Program-made: the position numbers and the translations under genes | Assembly: GCA_036732565.1 (NCBI GenBank) | Contig: DAINCF010000309.1 | Location: 1-8,394, forward strand | Origin: JAIVJN01 sp036732565 | GTDB taxonomy: Bacteria; Acidobacteriota; Vicinamibacteria; Vicinamibacterales; UBA2999 | Direction of reading: 5' to 3' | DNA: 8,394 nucleotides | Part shown: piece by piece, positions 1 to 6,481 of the stretch | Position numbering within the stretch: position 1 is the stretch's first letter | Layout: each line of letters opens with the position of its first letter | Notes under the pieces: model-generated | Databases searched by the model: none | The model's input: the letters and a program-made list of their open reading frames with translations, nothing else | Told to the model about the DNA's origin: nothing

Positions 1-1
1 G

Positions 2-334
2 ATCGTCCAGCGATGGCTCCGCGCGAAGGCGGCAGAGGAGCTGCCGCCGCTCGTCCATGCCTACGCGCAACAGCTCGGCCTCGTCGTGATGCGCGTGTCG
101 GTGCGCGATCAGCGGTCCCGGTGGGGCTCCTGCTCGCGACGCGGCTCCATCACGCTCAACTGGCGGCTCGTCCAGATGCCCGCCTTCGTCCGCGACTACA
201 TCGTCATCCACGAGCTGATGCATCGGCGCGAGATGAACCACTCGGCGCGCTTCTGGCGTCACGTGGCCGCCGCCTGCCCGCGTCATCTCGAGGCGAGGAA
301 GTGGTTGCGGACGGAGGGGAAGAAGCTGCTCTGA
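2..334 (+). CDS. YgjP/SprT-like zinc metallopeptidase domain protein (5' end outside window)
   Basis: This is the last ~110 residues of a protein whose start lies left of the window; the frame is open from base 2. The visible part carries the usual C-terminal signature of the YgjP-like (DUF45/M48-related) metallopeptidase family: an RWGSC block, then LNWRL, then the zinc-binding helix HELMH (bases 209-223), followed by NHSARFW, whose His is the expected third zinc ligand region. These proteins are predicted cytosolic zinc-dependent peptidases of uncertain substrate. The GTG at base 86 is an internal codon rather than the true start, because conserved-looking coding sequence continues upstream of it to the edge. 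It ends in TGA at 332-334 and converges with the glycosyltransferase on the other strand, with a repeat between them. The family is well supported by motif; the cellular role is unknown. Confidence 0.88.
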   Translation: MVQRWLRAKAAEELPPLVHAYAQQLGLVVMRVSVRDQRSRWGSCSRRGSITLNWRLVQMPAFVRDYIVIHELMHRREMNHSARFWRHVAAACPRHLEARKWLRTEGKKLL

Positions 335-345
335 CGACGTGCTCG

Positions 346-468
346 CCACGAAGACACGAAGAGCACGAAGAGTTTTGGCCACCAAGGCAGCAAGACACGG
401 AGAATCTATTGGTTTCAGAAAGATACGCTTGGTGCCTTGGTGGCTAGTGTTTCTTTGTGTCTCCGTGG
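346..468. repeat. Imperfect inverted repeat of a 'CCACGAAGACACGAAGA' type dispersed element
   Basis: Two convergent copies of the same motif pair face each other. The outer arms are 346-362 (CCACGAAGACACGAAGA) and the complement of 452-468 (CCACGGAGACACAAAGA), 15 of 17 identical. The inner arms are 378-394 (GCCACCAAGGCAGCAAG) and the complement of 428-444 (GCCACCAAGGCACCAAG), 16 of 17 identical. A 33-nt spacer lies between. The left arm also has three head-to-tail CACGAAGA(G) units at 347-372. It occupies almost the whole gap between two convergent genes and could fold into a long hairpin on either strand, so it may work as a bidirectional terminator or be a REP/MITE-like element. The inverted repeat is seen directly; the role and the belief that the motif is dispersed in related genomes are inference. 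Confidence 0.8.
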
Positions 469-881
469 CCTACGTGCGCGAGGCGTCGTGCGTGCCAGAT
501 CAGCAACCCGACATTGACGAACGCGAGCAGCACGCTGAGATCGATCGGGGTGATCGTCCTGGGGATGGCCCACCCGTATCCGCGACTGATGCCGTAGAAG
601 AGGTTCATGTTGAGCGCGACGCTCGCGCTGATGGCCAGGAAGATGGGACGAAAGGCCGGGTCGAGGGCCGCGGCCACCGCCAGGAACGGCACCGCCAGCA
701 TCATGTGATGCTCGTGCACGCTGACTCCGAGCACGAAGAAGGCTTGCACCGTGAACGCGGCCAGCGACGCATGCACGGCAAGGCGCGGACTGTGGCGAGT
801 GCGCCAGAACGCCCATAGACACGCCAATACGATCAGGATGGTACCGAGCGGCCGCGGTTTTGCAGCCCCATCTCCTGCCAT
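444..881 (-). CDS. GT-C glycosyltransferase, C-terminal piece after frameshift
   Basis: This frame holds the last ~138 residues of the glycosyltransferase whose N-terminal part is at 833-1786. From about base 863 downward it reads KPRPLGTILIVLACLWAFW and continues with hydrophobic segments (LAAFTVQAFFVLGVSVHEHH, FLAVAAAL, ILAISASVAL-like, VLLAFVNVGLLIW) typical of the membrane end of such enzymes. An ATG at 881 could let it be called as a separate 145-residue gene, but no independent promoter or ribosome site is evident and the N-terminal piece would then lose its last helices. The stop codon TAG (444-446) and the final residues GHGDTKKH are encoded by the right arm of the intergenic inverted repeat, so the original C-terminus may have been different. 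It is best read as one broken or mis-sequenced gene with the upstream piece. Confidence 0.75.
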   Translation of the reverse strand: MAGDGAAKPRPLGTILIVLACLWAFWRTRHSPRLAVHASLAAFTVQAFFVLGVSVHEHHMMLAVPFLAVAAALDPAFRPIFLAISASVALNMNLFYGISRGYGWAIPRTITPIDLSVLLAFVNVGLLIWHARRLAHVGHGDTKKH

Positions 882-1786
882 GAGGTGATGGCGAGGATGC
901 GGAACACCGGCTCGAAGTACGCGCCGGGAAAGCCGAACTGCGGAATCATGTTGTCGCCGCGCGCCAGCCACGTGGCGATCCACCAGAGATTGGCGGCGTG
1001 CCCGGAGAGGATGTCGCGCCGGCCCTGCCAGGATCCAAACGCCAGCAGCATGTTGGGCAGCGCGCCGATCAGCACAAAGGGCAGCACGCCCACCGCCAGC
1101 CATGTCGCGCACGAGAGGCCCGCGGTGGCGATGCGCCGAAGGCCGCCCGTGTGCCACGCAGCTAGTAGAAAGGCCGGACCGATCAACATGCCCTGCGGCT
1201 TCGTCAGCAGGGCAATCGCAAGCAGCGCTCCCGCCCAGAGGGGTGAGGCTGAAGCCTCGCCCCTCCGCACACTCATGTGCAGGCAGACGATGGCCATCAC
1301 GCTCGGCAGCGTCATCAACGGATCGAGATAGCCGAGGACCTCGGCGTTGAGTATCGTCGCGGGGTTGGCCCAGACGGCCAGCGCGATCCACCGCGCCCGG
1401 TCGAGGTTGCCGGTGAGTCGTTTCACGCACGCACAGAGCAGCCACGTCAGCGTGAGGCCGGCGGTGAAGCCGGGAAGCTTGACCGCCGCGGTCAGGCGCC
1501 AGTCGTTCGGGTAGTCAGGAAAAATCGCTTGGTAGATCTTCCCGACGATCGCCATCTCGTAGAGCGCGACCGGTGGATAGTCGACCGTCGTGTATCGTCC
1601 GCGAAACTCGAGCTGCCGTCGCTCGGGCGGTGTGCCACCGACACCGTACACGCCAAGCACGTCGTCAGCGCCCGCGTGACTCCACAGCTTCCATACTTCG
1701 ACGTCCTCGGTGCCCGGTAAGGGCAGCGCGACGAGGCGCACGAGGGTCACAAGAGCGAGGATGCCGATGAAGACGCGCGAGGACAC
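833..1786 (-). CDS. Polytopic GT-C type glycosyltransferase (frameshifted), N-terminal piece
   Basis: This is a membrane glycosyltransferase of the GT-C fold, probably using a polyprenyl-phosphate sugar donor to build surface glycans; the exact family (GT39, GT83 or GT87-like) cannot be settled by eye. After a first membrane helix (residues 5-23) comes an acidic TEDVEVW motif (E27, D28, E30) in the first periplasmic loop, where GT-C enzymes carry catalytic acidic residues. DYPP follows at 69-72, GYLDPL at 152-157, TKPQ at 195-198 and HAANLWW at 263-269, with multiple hydrophobic segments between. The GTG start at 1786 is the earliest possible, since an in-frame TGA lies at 1790-1792. Sense reading stops making sense after about residue 308; the last ~17 residues (to 833) are out-of-frame, and the protein continues in the -1 frame to 444, giving about 447 residues in all. 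It is divergent from the ABC operon, 47 nt away. Confidence 0.82.
   Translation of the reverse strand: MSSRVFIGILALVTLVRLVALPLPGTEDVEVWKLWSHAGADDVLGVYGVGGTPPERRQLEFRGRYTTVDYPPVALYEMAIVGKIYQAIFPDYPNDWRLTAAVKLPGFTAGLTLTWLLCACVKRLTGNLDRARWIALAVWANPATILNAEVLGYLDPLMTLPSVMAIVCLHMSVRRGEASASPLWAGALLAIALLTKPQGMLIGPAFLLAAWHTGGLRRIATAGLSCATWLAVGVLPFVLIGALPNMLLAFGSWQGRRDILSGHAANLWWIATWLARGDNMIPQFGFPGAYFEPVFRILAITSWQEMGLQNRGRSVPS
858..869 (-). other. Frameshift site in the glycosyltransferase gene
   Basis: On the minus strand the gene reads ATG GGG CTG CAA AAC, but continuity of the hydrophobic membrane protein requires the -1 frame from here on (GCA AAA CCG). Adding one base to the GGGG run (866-869) or the AAAA run (858-861) restores a single open frame of about 447 codons. 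A homopolymer sequencing or assembly error is a plausible cause, as is a true recent mutation. The local sequence GCAAAAC is not a classical slippery heptamer, so programmed frameshifting is less likely. Confidence 0.75.
1238..1265. repeat. 28-bp near-perfect palindrome inside the glycosyltransferase coding sequence
   Basis: The left arm 1238-1250 (GAGGGGTGAGGCT) and the complement of the right arm 1253-1265 (GAGGGGCGAGGCT) match at 12 of 13 positions, the exception being a potential G-U wobble, with only two bases between the arms. It lies in frame in the coding sequence and encodes part of RRGEASASPLW, at about residues 174-184, in a hydrophilic loop between two predicted membrane helices. 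The compact symmetric form and loop position look like a small palindromic element inserted into a gene without breaking it. The palindrome is seen directly; mobility is inference. Confidence 0.7.
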
Positions 1787-1800
1787 GGATCAGTTGGCTG

Positions 1801-1830
1801 TTGAACGGTAACACACCGAGACCGTAAGCT
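1801..1830 (+). promoter_or_regulatory. Putative promoter of the ABC transporter operon
   Basis: TTGAAC at 1801-1806 and TAAGCT at 1825-1830 are separated by 18 nt, matching a sigma-70-type -35/-10 arrangement. The ATG start is only 3 nt beyond the -10-like hexamer, so the transcript would be leaderless or nearly so; no Shine-Dalgarno sequence is visible. The gap of 47 nt between the divergent starts leaves little room for any other control site. Confidence 0.4.
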
Positions 1831-1833
1831 GGC

Positions 1834-2601
1834 ATGACTGTGGCCTTCGCGATCGAAACAGTCGGGCTGACACGGCGGTATGGACGGAGAGACGTCGTGC
1901 AATCGATCGATCTGCGTGTGCCCGCTGGCAGCATCTTCGCGCTCGTCGGACCCAACGGCGCAGGCAAGACCACCACGATCAAGCTGCTGATGAACCTGGT
2001 GACGCCCACCAAGGGCACCGCGACGATCGCCGGGGTCGATTCGCGGCGCCTCGCCGCTCGTGACTTCGAGCGCATCGGCTACGTCTCTGAAAATCAGCAG
2101 CTGCCGATGTGGATGACGACAGCCGAGTTGGTGGCGTACTGCCGACCGTTCTATCCAACCTGGGACGACGAGCTTGCGAAGCGGTTGCTCGATCGCTTTG
2201 CGTTGTCGAGTGACGTCGCGCTGGCGAAGCTGTCGCGCGGCGGGCGCATGAAGGCGGCGCTGTTGACCGCGCTGGCGTTCCACCCCGACGTGCTGGTGCT
2301 CGACGAGCCATTCAGCGGCCTCGATCCTCTCGTCCGTGATCAGCTGACGCTCACGCTGCTGACGCTCGCGGCCGAGCGCCCCTTCACGGTCTTCGTTTCG
2401 TCGCACGATCTCGATGAGATCGAGCGATTGGCCAACTGGATCGCGTTCATCGAGTCGGGACGGGTGTTGTTCGCCGAATCAACCGTGACCCTGCTCGACC
2501 GATTCCAACGCGCGGACGGATCGCGTCCGTCGCTGCGCGAGATTTTTCTCACGCTGGCGAATGCGAACGCGCTTGCCGCGGAAGGCGCGGACGCGTTGTG
2601 A
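1834..2601 (+). CDS. ABC transporter ATP-binding protein
   Basis: This 255-residue protein is the cytoplasmic ATPase of an ABC transporter, energising the permease encoded directly after it. In order it shows Walker A GPNGAGKTT (residues 39-47), a Q-loop region at ENQQLP (Q88/Q89), a signature motif LSRGGRMK (133-140), Walker B VLVLDEP (153-159) with the D-loop SGLDP, and the switch histidine in SSHD (H191). The signature departs from LSGGQ and resembles the LSRGM/YSKGM forms of ABC-2 type exporters of the CcmA/YtrB/YhaQ style, which act in drug, antibiotic or envelope-stress export. The length is normal for a single-domain ATPase. The ATG follows a -10-like TAAGCT by 3 nt, with no Shine-Dalgarno sequence. 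It overlaps the permease gene by 4 nt (GTGA), so the two are translationally coupled. The substrate cannot be predicted. Confidence 0.95.
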   Translation: MTVAFAIETVGLTRRYGRRDVVQSIDLRVPAGSIFALVGPNGAGKTTTIKLLMNLVTPTKGTATIAGVDSRRLAARDFERIGYVSENQQLPMWMTTAELVAYCRPFYPTWDDELAKRLLDRFALSSDVALAKLSRGGRMKAALLTALAFHPDVLVLDEPFSGLDPLVRDQLTLTLLTLAAERPFTVFVSSHDLDEIERLANWIAFIESGRVLFAESTVTLLDRFQRADGSRPSLREIFLTLANANALAAEGADAL

Positions 2602-4283
2602 GCCTCGTTGCCCACCTGGTCAGGGCCGATCTGCGCCGATCCTGGCTGCCGTTGGCGGCGTGGGTGGCGTTGGCGATCGTGACGGCGATCATCCCATGCG
2701 TTCTCCCGCGGTTGGCGGGACGTGACCTTCGCCTCCTGTCCGGGCTCGAGTACCCGGTCGCCCTCGTCGCGGTGGCGTATCCGCTCGTGCTGCTGGTGCT
2801 GGTGGTCCAGGTCGTCCAGACGCATGCGCTCGTGGGATCCAGCGCGTTCTGGATGACGCGGCCGATTTCGCCTCGCGCGCTGTTCGCGTCCAAGGCGCTG
2901 CTCCTCGGCGTGGCCACCGTCATCGTGCCGATGGTCATCGAGATCGCGCGAATGACGGCGCACGGCGTGCCGTGGAGCACGCAGGTCGGCGTGGCCATCG
3001 ACGAGGCAGGGGCGCATGCCTCCTTGCTCGTCGCGATCATGGTGGGTGCCAGCCTCACAGGGAGCTTCTCCCGCTTCCTGCTGCTGGTCGGTGGTCTGCT
3101 GGCGTCGATGGCGGTGTTGATCGCCCTGCTGATCGTCATCGACAGCCGCTCCTCGTCTCCCCCCACCTATGCCGGTTGGAGCCTCGTTCCCGATCCGACG
3201 CCGGGGCTGGTGCAGTCCATCCTTTTCATCGTCGCGATGGCGGGAGCGTTGTGGATGCAGTACTCGGTGCGATCGCGGGTGCGGACCGTGGCGGTTGCGG
3301 CCGCCGGCATTGCGGCCTCGCTCGCGGTGGCCTCGGTCTGGCCGTGGTCGTGGCTGCGCGCGGAGGAACCGCCGCCGGCCTGGGCGCGACAGGAGGCGCC
3401 GCTCTCGGTCAGCGTCGACGAGCCGAGTGCGATTCAAACGTTCGCGTGGGTCGGCCGCGGCGACGAGCGCTGGATCGGCGTGCGAGGCCCGCTGAAGGTG
3501 CGGGGCATCGGCCCTCGGTTCACCGTCCGGGTCGGTGTGGCCGAGGCGTCGCTGCGCGTGAGAGACGGCACGCTCACCAGCGTTCGCGAGCTCTATCCCG
3601 TGACCATCGCCAGCGGCGGCGAGGTGCTCCATTCATCGCTGATCGCCGTGCCACCTGAAGCGCTCGAGGTGGACCGACTCGTCATGAGGCGCTCGGGTCC
3701 AAGCGAGGTGCCGACGCTGTTCTTTGGCGACGCCGTTGAGATCCAGAGGCATGTGCCGACGGCCGGACACTATCGAGGTCGTCTCCGTGTCGTCCTGCAG
3801 GAGCACGAGCTCGAAACCAGCATGCCTCTCACCATCGGCCAGGTCCATCGCCGCGGGGCGTACCGCATTCGCATCGATAGCGTCGCCAATCGATGGGACG
3901 GTGTCAGCTTGCAGGTGCATGAATCGCGGGCCGGCTCGCGGTTCGATCGCGCGTCGCCTCCGTACTACTCGTACTTCCTTCGCAATCGGAAGCAGCGCGA
4001 AGCGGTACCCGGCATCGGCCACCCGCTCGGCGAAGCCGTGAACGCGTTCAGGTTCGCGTCGTTCTCGATCGCAGGCGACGACTCACCGAACGGCTTCCGG
4101 GCGCGAGAGCTGCTGTTGCGCTTCATGCCTGACAGCGCGGCCGAACCGGCCGTTGTCGTCGACGCCGCGTGGCTGGCTGACGCGGAACTGGTGATCGTCG
4201 CCACGAGGCGAGCGGGGACGGTCGAACGCGATCTCGACGTCGCGAACTTCCCGCTGTCGCTACCGGCCCGCGCCGGGTTCTGA
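2598..4283 (+). CDS. ABC-2 type permease with large soluble C-terminal region
   Basis: This 561-residue protein is the membrane partner of the preceding ATPase. About seven hydrophobic segments are visible in the first 250 residues, roughly at 16-36, 52-74, 99-117, 139-157, 160-181, 203-222 and 229-248. The stretch SAFWMTRPISPRALFASKALL (82-102) after the second helix is typical of ABC-2 permeases in this kind of operon. The last ~310 residues are hydrophilic, with alternating beta-like segments and no further helix except perhaps none; I recognise no domain in them. If the helix count is right this region would face one side of the membrane and could bind substrate or a partner. The GTG start sits in the GTGA overlap with the ATPase stop; a GGAAGG at 2580-2585 is a possible ribosome site, 12 nt upstream. 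The permease assignment is firm in general form, the transported molecule unknown. Confidence 0.85.
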   Translation: MSLVAHLVRADLRRSWLPLAAWVALAIVTAIIPCVLPRLAGRDLRLLSGLEYPVALVAVAYPLVLLVLVVQVVQTHALVGSSAFWMTRPISPRALFASKALLLGVATVIVPMVIEIARMTAHGVPWSTQVGVAIDEAGAHASLLVAIMVGASLTGSFSRFLLLVGGLLASMAVLIALLIVIDSRSSSPPTYAGWSLVPDPTPGLVQSILFIVAMAGALWMQYSVRSRVRTVAVAAAGIAASLAVASVWPWSWLRAEEPPPAWARQEAPLSVSVDEPSAIQTFAWVGRGDERWIGVRGPLKVRGIGPRFTVRVGVAEASLRVRDGTLTSVRELYPVTIASGGEVLHSSLIAVPPEALEVDRLVMRRSGPSEVPTLFFGDAVEIQRHVPTAGHYRGRLRVVLQEHELETSMPLTIGQVHRRGAYRIRIDSVANRWDGVSLQVHESRAGSRFDRASPPYYSYFLRNRKQREAVPGIGHPLGEAVNAFRFASFSIAGDDSPNGFRARELLLRFMPDSAAEPAVVVDAAWLADAELVIVATRRAGTVERDLDVANFPLSLPARAGF

Positions 4284-4289
4284 GACCCC

Positions 4290-4295
4290 TATGCT
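4290..4295 (+). promoter_or_regulatory. -10-like hexamer upstream of the acyltransferase
   Basis: TATGCT lies 12 nt before the ATG at 4308, just after the permease stop. No convincing -35 box is seen upstream, so this is a weak call. It would give a leader of about 6 nt. The 24-nt gap equally allows read-through from the ABC operon. Confidence 0.25.
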
Positions 4296-4307
4296 GTCCA
4301 CGCTCGG

Positions 4308-5426
4308 ATGATCGGTCATTCGCTTCCCCTCGACGGCCTTCGAGGACTGGCCATTCTGCTGGTCCTGGCTCATCACCTCACGATCGTGCGATCGGACGTT
4401 CCGTTCGATACCGGTGCGCTGGCGCTCTTGCACACGGGATGGGTCGGCGTCGACCTGTTCTTCGTGCTGTCAGGCTTTTTGATCACGGGCATCCTGCTCG
4501 ACGCGCGCGACAGCGAGCGCTACTTCGTCAGCTTCTACACGCGGCGCACGCTGCGCATCTTCCCGCTCTACTACCTGATGGTGTTCCTGTCGTACCACGT
4601 GGTGACGCTGTCTCCGACGTGGAACACGCGGCTGGTCGGACCGGGTCCGATTCCGCACGAAGGGTACTTCTGGTCGTTTCTCAGCAACTTCGTGTTTGCC
4701 GAACAGGACCAGTTCCAGCACGGCATCATGGTGGTTGCCTGGTCGCTGGCGATCGAGGAGCAGTTCTATCTGCTGTGGGCGGCCCTGGTCTGGCTCTGTC
4801 CGCCGCGCTGGCTCGGCGCGGTGTGCGTGCTCCTGGTCATCACCGCACCGGTGCTGCGAACCATCGCCTCGGCCAACGGCGCGACGCTGATCCAGATTCA
4901 CGTGCAGACGCCGTATCGCGCGGATGCGTTGGCGGCGGGTGCGTGGTTGGCCTGGGCGATCCGTCAGCCGTCACCGCCCGCGCTCGCTCGATTCGGCCCG
5001 TGGGCCACGCTCATCGGCGTTGCCGGCATCCTCGGTCTGGTGTTGTGGGATGGTCACGACACGTGGAACACGTTGGGCAAGCACAGCCTCGGCTATTCCT
5101 TCCTCGCGCTCGGATCCGCCGGCCTCCTGGTCTCCGCGCACATGCGTCCCCAAGGCTCGTGGTGGCCGCGCATGTTCTCCGCACCCTGGCTGCGCAGCAT
5201 CGGTCGCTACAGCTATTGCATCTACCTGATACATCTGCCGGTGCTATGGACGATGAAGGACCTCGTCTACGATCCGACGCGCGCGCCGCTGATCTGGGGC
5301 TCCGCCATGCCGGCGCAAGCGTTGTTCTGGCCCGTCGCCTTCGCCCCAGCCTTTGCGCTCGCGTGGCTCTCGTGGCGCTACTTCGAGCAGCCGATTCTGC
5401 GGTTGAAGCGGTTCTTCCCTTACTGA
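4308..5426 (+). CDS. Acyltransferase 3 family membrane protein (OafA/YrhL-like)
   Basis: This 372-residue integral membrane protein belongs to the acyltransferase 3 family, which moves acyl groups (often acetyl) onto surface sugars such as O-antigen or other glycans. The N-terminus shows the family pattern DGLRGLAILLVLAHHL (residues 9-24), with the conserved His pair at 22-23 in the first helix. It continues with GWVGVDLFFVLSGFLITGILL (44-64), FYTRRTLRIFPLYYL (76-90) with the conserved arginine region, and WSLAIEEQFYLLW (145-157) with the paired glutamates. IGRYSYCIYLIHLP (298-311) and the final FEQPILR (359-365) close the fold. Around ten membrane segments are expected, and length is typical for the family without an SGNH domain. 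The ATG at 4308 places the conserved DGLRG near residue 10, as usual. The acceptor is unknown; the nearby glycosyltransferase hints at glycan work only loosely. Confidence 0.93.
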   Translation: MIGHSLPLDGLRGLAILLVLAHHLTIVRSDVPFDTGALALLHTGWVGVDLFFVLSGFLITGILLDARDSERYFVSFYTRRTLRIFPLYYLMVFLSYHVVTLSPTWNTRLVGPGPIPHEGYFWSFLSNFVFAEQDQFQHGIMVVAWSLAIEEQFYLLWAALVWLCPPRWLGAVCVLLVITAPVLRTIASANGATLIQIHVQTPYRADALAAGAWLAWAIRQPSPPALARFGPWATLIGVAGILGLVLWDGHDTWNTLGKHSLGYSFLALGSAGLLVSAHMRPQGSWWPRMFSAPWLRSIGRYSYCIYLIHLPVLWTMKDLVYDPTRAPLIWGSAMPAQALFWPVAFAPAFALAWLSWRYFEQPILRLKRFFPY

Positions 5427-5430
5427 TCGA

Positions 5431-5436
5431 TACAAT
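5431..5436 (+). promoter_or_regulatory. -10-like hexamer upstream of the DNA ligase
   Basis: TACAAT, one base from the TATAAT consensus, lies 6 nt before the GTG at 5443 and just after the acyltransferase stop at 5424-5426. A TTGAAG at 5403-5408 is 22 nt away, too far for a normal -35 spacing. If used, the mRNA would start at or very near the start codon. Confidence 0.35.
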
Positions 5437-5442
5437 CCCCGT

Positions 5443-6423
5443 GTGGCGGCCTCGAGACCACGATTCATCGAGCCGATGCAGGCCAAGCTCGTCACGCATG
5501 TGCCGAGCGGCGAGGGATGGCTGTACGAGGTCAAACTCGATGGCTATCGTGCGCTTGCCCTCAAGAATGGTGACTTCGTCCGCCTGCTCTCACGCCGCAA
5601 CAACGATCTGACCGCCGAGTATCCTCGGCTGCGGACCGCGGTGTCGCGTCTCCGAGCCGATCGCGTCGTGCTCGATGGCGAGATCGTTGCCCTGGACGCG
5701 AGCGGGCGGCCATCCTTTCAGGCGCTGCAGTATCGAGCGCGGCAAGGAACGACCATCGCCTACTACGCGTTCGATGTCCTGCACCGTGATGGTCGCGATC
5801 TGCTCGCGGTCCCTCTCGACGAGCGCAAGGAGATGCTCGGCGAGATCGTCGCGGACTCGGGTCTGCGGATCTCCGACACGCTGGACGCCGAAGCGAGTGA
5901 GGTCGTCGAGGCGGTGAAGGCGATGGGCCTCGAGGGAGTCATCGCCAAACGCCGGCGATCGCGCTATGAACCGGGACAGCGGAGCGGCGCGTGGATCAAG
6001 GTCAAACTCGAGCAGCAGCAGGAGTTCGTGATCGGCGGCTACCGTCCGGGCTCTGTTGGAGTGGACGCGCTCGTCATCGGCTACTACGTGGGGCGCTCAC
6101 TCTGCTTTGCCGCCAAGGTACGGGCCGGGCTCACGCCGCACCTCCGGCGCCAGCTGATGACGCTGGTGTCTCCGTTGCACGCTGCCCGCTGCCCATTCAC
6201 CGATCTCCCCAGCGCCCACGCCTCGCACTGGGGCGGCGGCATCACGACCGATGAGATGCCCGACTTTCAGTGGGTGCGCCCGCAGCTCGTGGTCCAGGTT
6301 CGATTCGTCGAGTGGACGCCCGATGGACACCTGCGGCACGCGGCGTTCGTCGGCATGCGCAGCGACAAGCTCGCCCGTGCGGTCGTGCGAGAGGCCACGG
6401 AGGCGCCCTCGGAGGAGCACTAG
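5443..6423 (+). CDS. ATP-dependent DNA ligase, stand-alone LigD ligase-domain type
   Basis: This 326-residue enzyme seals nicks in DNA through a covalent enzyme-AMP intermediate, as in bacterial repair and non-homologous end joining. The nucleotidyl-transfer motifs are complete: motif I KLDGYR (31-36) with the AMP-accepting K31, LDGEIVALD with E80, YYAFDVL (107-113), motif IV EGVIAKR (164-170) and motif V WIKVK (184-188). The C-terminal third, from about 195, has the OB-fold pattern of this group, including FVIGGYRPG and WTPDGHLRHAAFVGMRSDK (291-309). The polymerase and phosphoesterase domains of full LigD are absent, so it resembles LigC-like single-domain ligases; no Ku gene is in the window. 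The GTG start is chosen because the family-conserved FIEPMQAKL begins at residue 8 and no better start is near. It is 16 nt after the acyltransferase and is followed by a DUF72 gene. Confidence 0.95.
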   Translation: MAASRPRFIEPMQAKLVTHVPSGEGWLYEVKLDGYRALALKNGDFVRLLSRRNNDLTAEYPRLRTAVSRLRADRVVLDGEIVALDASGRPSFQALQYRARQGTTIAYYAFDVLHRDGRDLLAVPLDERKEMLGEIVADSGLRISDTLDAEASEVVEAVKAMGLEGVIAKRRRSRYEPGQRSGAWIKVKLEQQQEFVIGGYRPGSVGVDALVIGYYVGRSLCFAAKVRAGLTPHLRRQLMTLVSPLHAARCPFTDLPSAHASHWGGGITTDEMPDFQWVRPQLVVQVRFVEWTPDGHLRHAAFVGMRSDKLARAVVREATEAPSEEH

Positions 6424-6481
6424 CGACAGGCCACCGCGAAAGCGCACACTAACTGGCGGATGTACGGTTGGAATCACAACT

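Noticed and set aside
86..91. GTG at 86 or ATG at 89 as the start of the metallopeptidase gene
   Set aside because: The same frame is open to the window edge and the preceding residues look like the normal helix before the RWGSC block, so the start lies outside.
347..372. Three CACGAAGA(G) units considered as the start of a CRISPR or minisatellite array
   Set aside because: The units are only 8-9 nt, adjoin without spacers and stop after three; they belong to the arm of the inverted repeat.
339..818. Plus-strand open frame of 159 codons across the repeat and the glycosyltransferase C-terminus
   Set aside because: It is the antisense shadow of the membrane protein; its translation is low-complexity, rich in Arg/Asp/Glu/His, without recognisable motifs, and it starts inside the repeat.
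858..864. Programmed -1 frameshifting in the glycosyltransferase
   Set aside because: The site GCAAAAC does not match the X XXY YYZ slippery pattern and no downstream stimulatory structure is evident; a missing homopolymer base is simpler.
2340..3632. Minus-strand open frame of 430 codons opposite the ABC genes
   Set aside because: Its product is extremely rich in Arg, His, Asp and Gln, as expected for the complement of a GC-rich gene, while the plus strand encodes a clear ATPase and permease.
4439..5611. Plus-strand open frame of 390 codons overlapping the acyltransferase in another frame
   Set aside because: Arg/Ala/His-rich with no domain; the acyltransferase frame has all its family motifs over the same bases.
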